Origin: an uncultured Angelakisella sp.
Lineage (GTDB): Bacteria > Bacillota > Clostridia > Oscillospirales > Ruminococcaceae
Length of the DNA stretch: 16,653 nucleotides
Direction of reading: 5' to 3'
Assembly (NCBI GenBank): GCA_904420255.1
Contig: CAJFUT010000146.1
Location: 1 to 16,653 of the forward strand
Shown: piece by piece, positions 13,744-16,653 of the stretch
How positions within the stretch are numbered: the first letter of the stretch is position 1
Layout: each line of letters starts with the position of its first letter
Translations under genes and position numbers: made by a program
Notes under the pieces: model-generated
What the model saw: only the letters and a program-made list of their open reading frames with translations
Databases searched by the model: none
What the model was told of the DNA's origin: nothing

Positions 13744-13770
13744 AAGGCGGCCCAGGGAGGCCGCCTTTCC
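13744..13770 (+). terminator. Terminator of the DUF4830-like gene
   Basis: The 9-bp stem aaggcggcc/ggccgcctt (13744-13752 with 13759-13767, 6-nt loop) starts two bases after the stop codon and ends in TTT followed by CCTC, a short U-run. Confidence 0.7.
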
Positions 13771-13791
13771 TCTGCCCCGGGGCGGGGAGGC

Positions 13792-13820
13792 TTGTGCCCC
13801 GGGGCGGCTTTTGCTATAAT
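13792..13820 (+). promoter_or_regulatory. Promoter of rsuA with perfect extended -10
   Basis: TTGTGC (13792-13797), a 17-base spacer and TATAAT (13815-13820) preceded by TGC. The 12-mer gccccggggcgg occurs at 13774-13785 and again at 13796-13807 inside the spacer, each with a CCCCGGGG palindrome. Transcription would start about 20 bases before the ATG. Confidence 0.85.
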
Positions 13821-13847
13821 GCTATGGGAAAGAATGGGGGGAGCGGG

Positions 13848-14570
13848 ATGAAGCCTGAACGGCTGGACAAGGTGCTGGCGGCCCAGTCCACCTGGTCCCG
13901 GCGGGAGGTCCGGGAGCTGGTGGACCGGGGATGGGTGACGGTGAACGGCGCCCCGGCCCGCCGGGCGGACCAGAAGATCCGCTGGGATGAGGACCGGGTC
14001 GCGGTGGCTGGGAAGGAGCTGACCCTCCGCCCCCGGCTCTACCTGATGATGAACAAGCCCGCCGGGGTGGTTTCCGCCACCCGGGACGGGGGCACCACCG
14101 TCATCGACCTGGTCCCCCCGGAGCTGCGGCGCGGGGGGCTTTTTCCTGCCGGGCGGCTGGACAAGGATACCACCGGGCTGCTGCTCATCACCGACGACGG
14201 GGAGCTGGCCCACCGCATCCTTTCCCCCAAGCGCCACGTCCCCAAGACCTACCTGGCCCGGCTGGACAGGCCGGTCACCGGGGAGATGGCGGAGCGGTTC
14301 GCCGCCGGCCTCCCCCTGGCGGGGGAGGAGGTCTGCCTGCCCGCCCGGCTGGTGCGGGTGGAGGAGGACCTGGCCCGGGTCACCCTCCACCAGGGGATGT
14401 ACCACCAGATCAAGCGGATGTTTCTGGCCTGCGGCGCCCGGGTGGTGGAGCTCCGGCGCGTCTCCATGGGGGCGCTCCGGTTGGATGAATCCCTGGCCCC
14501 GGGCCAGTGCCGGGAGCTGGCCCCCGGGGAGCTGGAGCTGCTCCAGTCCCGGGAGGACCCCTGGGAGTGA
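13848..14570 (+). CDS. rsuA: 16S rRNA pseudouridine-516 synthase RsuA
   Basis: This enzyme of 240 aa converts a uridine of 16S rRNA (U516 in E. coli) to pseudouridine during small-subunit assembly. Residues of about 3-50 are an S4 RNA-binding domain (RLDKVLAAQSTWSRREV). LMMNKPAGVVSAT follows near 65. The catalytic motif AGRLDKDTTGLLLITDDGE carries the nucleophile Asp105. Later blocks HRILSPKRHVPKTYL, GMYHQIKRMF and the LAPGQCRELAPGEL ending track RsuA rather than the larger RluB. The start ATG has GGGGGGAG four bases before it and lies just after a strong promoter. It is flanked by terminators on both sides, so it is likely monocistronic. Closely related RluE/RluF-type enzymes are the alternative. 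Confidence 0.9.
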   Translation: MKPERLDKVLAAQSTWSRREVRELVDRGWVTVNGAPARRADQKIRWDEDRVAVAGKELTLRPRLYLMMNKPAGVVSATRDGGTTVIDLVPPELRRGGLFPAGRLDKDTTGLLLITDDGELAHRILSPKRHVPKTYLARLDRPVTGEMAERFAAGLPLAGEEVCLPARLVRVEEDLARVTLHQGMYHQIKRMFLACGARVVELRRVSMGALRLDESLAPGQCRELAPGELELLQSREDPWE

Positions 14571-14605
14571 GGCCCCTCCTCCGGCAGTTTGCCCAACCCG
14601 GGAAC

Positions 14606-14635
14606 GGGGGCGCCGCCGCGGGAGCCCCCCTTTTT
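14606..14635 (+). terminator. Terminator of rsuA
   Basis: The stem gggggc/gccccc (14606-14611 with 14624-14629, 12-nt G/C-rich loop) is followed by TTTTT (14631-14635), 36 bases after the stop codon. Confidence 0.75.
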
Positions 14636-14731
14636 CTTTGTCAGCCTCAGAGAGGAATCTCCCCGGGACAGAGATTCATTTTGTCAGTGTTGCGGCATTT
14701 TTTCAGCATCCATGAGCGAAAGCGCCAATCT

Positions 14732-14750
14732 TTTCTTCATTAAGAAGAAA
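14732..14750. promoter_or_regulatory. Palindromic operator candidate upstream of the PucR-type gene
   Basis: tttcttc (14732-14738) and gaagaaa (14744-14750) form a perfect 7-bp inverted repeat around attaa, centred 27 bases upstream of the -35. A second palindrome, cgaaag-a-ctttcg (14809-14821), lies just after the expected transcription start. Their symmetry and position around the promoter of a regulator gene suggest autoregulation. Confidence 0.45.
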
Positions 14751-14767
14751 TTGCAGAAAGAAATATG

Positions 14768-14796
14768 TTGCAAATGCACAAAAAAAATTGTACAAT
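14768..14796 (+). promoter_or_regulatory. Promoter of the PucR-type regulator gene
   Basis: TTGCAA (14768-14773), a 17-base spacer and TACAAT (14791-14796), in a strongly A/T-rich stretch. The leader is about 60 bases. Confidence 0.8.
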
Positions 14797-14864
14797 AAAT
14801 ATGGCTGCCGAAAGACTTTCGTTAGCGATTATGGCATTACTACATTGTAAAGAGGGGTAACATT

Positions 14865-15950
14865 ATGTCGAACAGATTATTCCAGGGGCTCGTGTACCAA
14901 ATGCGGGATACCATCAACCGGACCATCGGCGTAGTGGATGAGAATGCCACCATCATCGCCTGCAGCGACCTGACCAAGATCGGAGAGCCCAACGATTACC
15001 TGGCCATCGACCTGAACGAGAACAACGACCTGTTCATCCGGGACGGAATTACTTATAAGCCCTTCGGCTCCAAAATGAAGGCGGAATACGCGGTGTTCGT
15101 GTCCGGCACCGACGAGCTGGCCGCCAAGATCTGCGGCGTCCTCACCATCGCCCTTTCCAACATCAAGCAGTACTACGACGAGAAATACGACCGGAGCAAT
15201 TTCATCAAGAACGTCATCCTGGACAACATCCTCCCCGGGGACATCTTCGTCAAGGCCCGGGAGCTGCACTTCAGCGCCGAGGTGAGCCGGGTGGTGCTGC
15301 TGATCCGCATCGTTTCCGCCAACGACATCTCCGCCTTCGACGTCATCCAGAACCTTTTCCCCGACAAGCAGAAGGACTTCGTCTTCAATATCAGCGAAAG
15401 CGACATTGTCCTGGTGAAGGAGATCAAAAGCGGCATCGAAACCAAGGACCTGGAAAAGCTGGCCCGCTCCATTGTGGACACCCTGGGGAGCGAATTCTAC
15501 ACCAAGGTGGTGGTGGGCATCGGCACGGTGGTCACCGGCATCAAGGACCTGGCCCGCTCCTTCCGGGAGGCCCAGGCCGCCCTGGAGGTGGGGAAGGTCT
15601 TCGATACCGAGAAGCTCATCGTCAGCTACGACAACCTGGGCATCGCCCGGATCATCTACCAGCTTCCCACCACCCTCTGCGAGATGTTCCTCAAGGAGGT
15701 CTTCAAGAAGGGCTCCATCGAAAGCCTGGACCAGGAAACCCTCTTTACCATCCAGAAGTTCTTTGAGAACAACCTGAATGTTTCGGAAACCAGCCGGAAG
15801 CTCTTTGTCCACCGGAACACCCTGGTGTACCGCCTGGAGAAGATCAAGAAACTTACCGGTCTGGATCTGCGGGAGTTTGATGACGCTATCACCTTCAAGG
15901 TAGCGCTGATGGTCAAAAAGTATTTGATTTCTCGGGGAATCGAGTCCTGA
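14865..15950 (+). CDS. PucR/CdaR-family transcriptional regulator
   Basis: This predicted cytoplasmic DNA-binding regulator has 361 aa. Residues 1-110 resemble the sugar-diacid-recognition sensor of CdaR (QMRDTINRTIGVVDENATII, then a loop with CSDLTKIGEP). A central region to about 290 resembles the degenerate GGDEF-like domain of this family (VVVGIGTVVTGIKDLARSFR, EAQAALEVG). The C-terminal PucR-type helix-turn-helix is near 297-350: NNLNVSETSRKLFVHRNTLV, RLEKIKKLTGLDL. The start ATG has AGAGGGG seven bases upstream. It has its own promoter with palindromes and ends at a strong terminator immediately before ftsE. The ligand and targets cannot be read from the sequence. Lower GC in the leader and 5' end contrasts with the neighbours. 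Confidence 0.88.
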   Translation: MSNRLFQGLVYQMRDTINRTIGVVDENATIIACSDLTKIGEPNDYLAIDLNENNDLFIRDGITYKPFGSKMKAEYAVFVSGTDELAAKICGVLTIALSNIKQYYDEKYDRSNFIKNVILDNILPGDIFVKARELHFSAEVSRVVLLIRIVSANDISAFDVIQNLFPDKQKDFVFNISESDIVLVKEIKSGIETKDLEKLARSIVDTLGSEFYTKVVVGIGTVVTGIKDLARSFREAQAALEVGKVFDTEKLIVSYDNLGIARIIYQLPTTLCEMFLKEVFKKGSIESLDQETLFTIQKFFENNLNVSETSRKLFVHRNTLVYRLEKIKKLTGLDLREFDDAITFKVALMVKKYLISRGIES

Positions 15951-15972
15951 CAACTGTACAGAGTGCAAAAGG

Positions 15973-16010
15973 GGCCTCTGTCTGCCGTGAGGCGGACAGA
16001 GGCCTTTTTT
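15973..16010 (+). terminator. Strong terminator of the PucR-type regulator gene
   Basis: A 14-bp stem (15973-15986 with 15991-16004, one G-U pair) with loop GTGA is followed by TTTTTT, 22 bases after the stop codon. It separates the regulator from ftsE. Confidence 0.95.
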
Positions 16011-16062
16011 CGTGAGATGGACAAAAAGGTGACATAAAACCGAAAATTGCCATTGACAAAGA

Positions 16063-16125
16063 AAGGTTACGGGTGTAACCTTATAGAGCATAGATTTTCC
16101 CGGGAAATTCTTCCCGTGCTATATT
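16063..16125 (+). promoter_or_regulatory. Promoter region of ftsE with two palindromes
   Basis: An extended -10, TGCTATATT (16117-16125), lies about 40 bases before the start codon, with no good -35. Upstream are aaggttac/gtaacctt (16063-16070 with 16075-16082) and the perfect palindrome TTTCCCGGGAAA (16096-16107), which covers the -35 position. A TTGACA at 16053-16058 precedes the first palindrome but has no well-spaced -10. Regulated expression is plausible. Confidence 0.5.
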
Positions 16126-16165
16126 CTGAGGCATTTAATATCTTGACATATGAGGTCTGCCATCT

Positions 16166-16653
16166 ATGATTCGGTTTATTGACGTATATAAGGAGTATGA
16201 CAACGGTACCAAAGCCCTGAAGGGCATCAACCTGCGTATTGATGACGGGGAGTTTGTCTTTCTGGTGGGGCCATCGGGTTCTGGGAAATCGACGATTATC
16301 AAGCTGATCACTGGCGAAATTGGTCTGACCCAGGGCAAGCTGATGGTAAACGGCTATAGTCTGAACAACATAAGTCCCCGCCAGATCCCGTTAATGCGGC
16401 GCACCCTGGGGATTATTTTCCAGGATTTCCGTTTGATTGATAAAAAAACAGTCTATGAAAACTTATCCTTTGCCATGCGGGCCATTGGAGCCACCCCCCG
16501 AGATGTGAAGCGGCGCATTCCCTATGTGCTGCAGCTGGTGGGTCTGGAGCACAAGGCGGACCGGTATCCCGGCCAGCTCTCCGGCGGCGAGCAGCAGCGG
16601 GTGGCCATCGCCCGGGCTCTGGTGAACAACCCCAATATGATCATCGCCGACGA
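16166..16653 (+). CDS. ftsE: Cell-division ABC transporter ATPase FtsE, cut by the window edge
   Basis: This is the ATPase of the FtsEX complex, which sits at the division septum and activates peptidoglycan hydrolases from the cytoplasmic side of the membrane. The first 162 codons are present. [20 protein letters not shown] is a typical FtsE opening. Walker A is GPSGSGKST (35-43), the Q-loop is [11 protein letters not shown], the ABC signature is LSGGEQQR, and the sequence ends inside Walker B (MIIAD). The start ATG has GAGG ten bases upstream. The usual partner ftsX should follow beyond the window. The 5' end is less GC-rich than the rest. Confidence in FtsE over other ABC ATPases rests on the FQDFRLID stretch, which is characteristic of this family. 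Confidence 0.93.
   Translation, partial: MIRFIDVYKEYDNGTKALKGINLRIDDGEFVFLVGPSGSGKSTIIKLITGEIGLTQGKLMVNGYSLNNISPRQIPLMRRTLGIIFQDFRLIDKKTVYENLSFAMRAIGATPRDVKRRIPYVLQLVGLEHKADRYPGQLSGGEQQRVAIARALVNNPNMIIAD

Overview
The window reads as chromosomal DNA from a GC-rich, low-complexity-prone member of the Clostridia (Oscillospiraceae-like Firmicute). The basis is strong AGGAGG-type ribosome sites, sigma-A-like promoters (TTGNNN-N17-TATAAT), lipobox lipoproteins, an EF-G2-type GTPase, a DUF4830-like protein and a PucR/CdaR-type regulator just upstream of ftsE. The taxon is an inference. No rRNA, tRNA, CRISPR array, transposase or phage gene is visible.

Layout. Every gene left of about 4.94 kb is on the minus strand and every gene right of about 5.45 kb is on the plus strand. 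The left arm, read leftwards, holds an OGG1-type 8-oxoguanine DNA glycosylase, class II fructose-bisphosphate aldolase with its own terminator, and three tandem paralogous lipoproteins ending at a 19-bp-stem terminator. The first 210 bases are non-coding and rich in hairpins and repeats.

The divergent gap (4940-5452) is AT-rich for this DNA. It carries outward-facing promoters, helically phased tandem repeats, and a cluster of DnaA-box-like 9-mers that includes a perfect 16-bp inverted repeat overlapping the rightward promoter. It is the most structured non-coding segment here.

The right arm holds an 85-aa tail-anchored membrane protein of unknown function, then RlmB (23S rRNA Gm2251 methyltransferase) overlapping an 809-aa membrane protein that looks like a catalytically dead P-type ATPase with a long charged N-terminal tail. 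These are followed by an EF-G-like GTPase (EF-G2 type), a MATE transporter, a membrane-anchored DUF4830-like protein, the RsuA 16S rRNA pseudouridine synthase, a PucR/CdaR-family regulator, and the first 162 codons of ftsE. Most right-arm units have their own promoter and terminator, so apart from rlmB plus the ATPase-like gene they look mostly monocistronic.

Functional themes are ribosome modification or translation (RlmB, EF-G2, RsuA), DNA repair, glycolysis, envelope proteins (lipoproteins, ATPase-like protein, MATE), and cell division (FtsE). The best candidates for something undescribed are the ATPase-like pseudoenzyme, the lipoprotein family and the divergent regulatory region.
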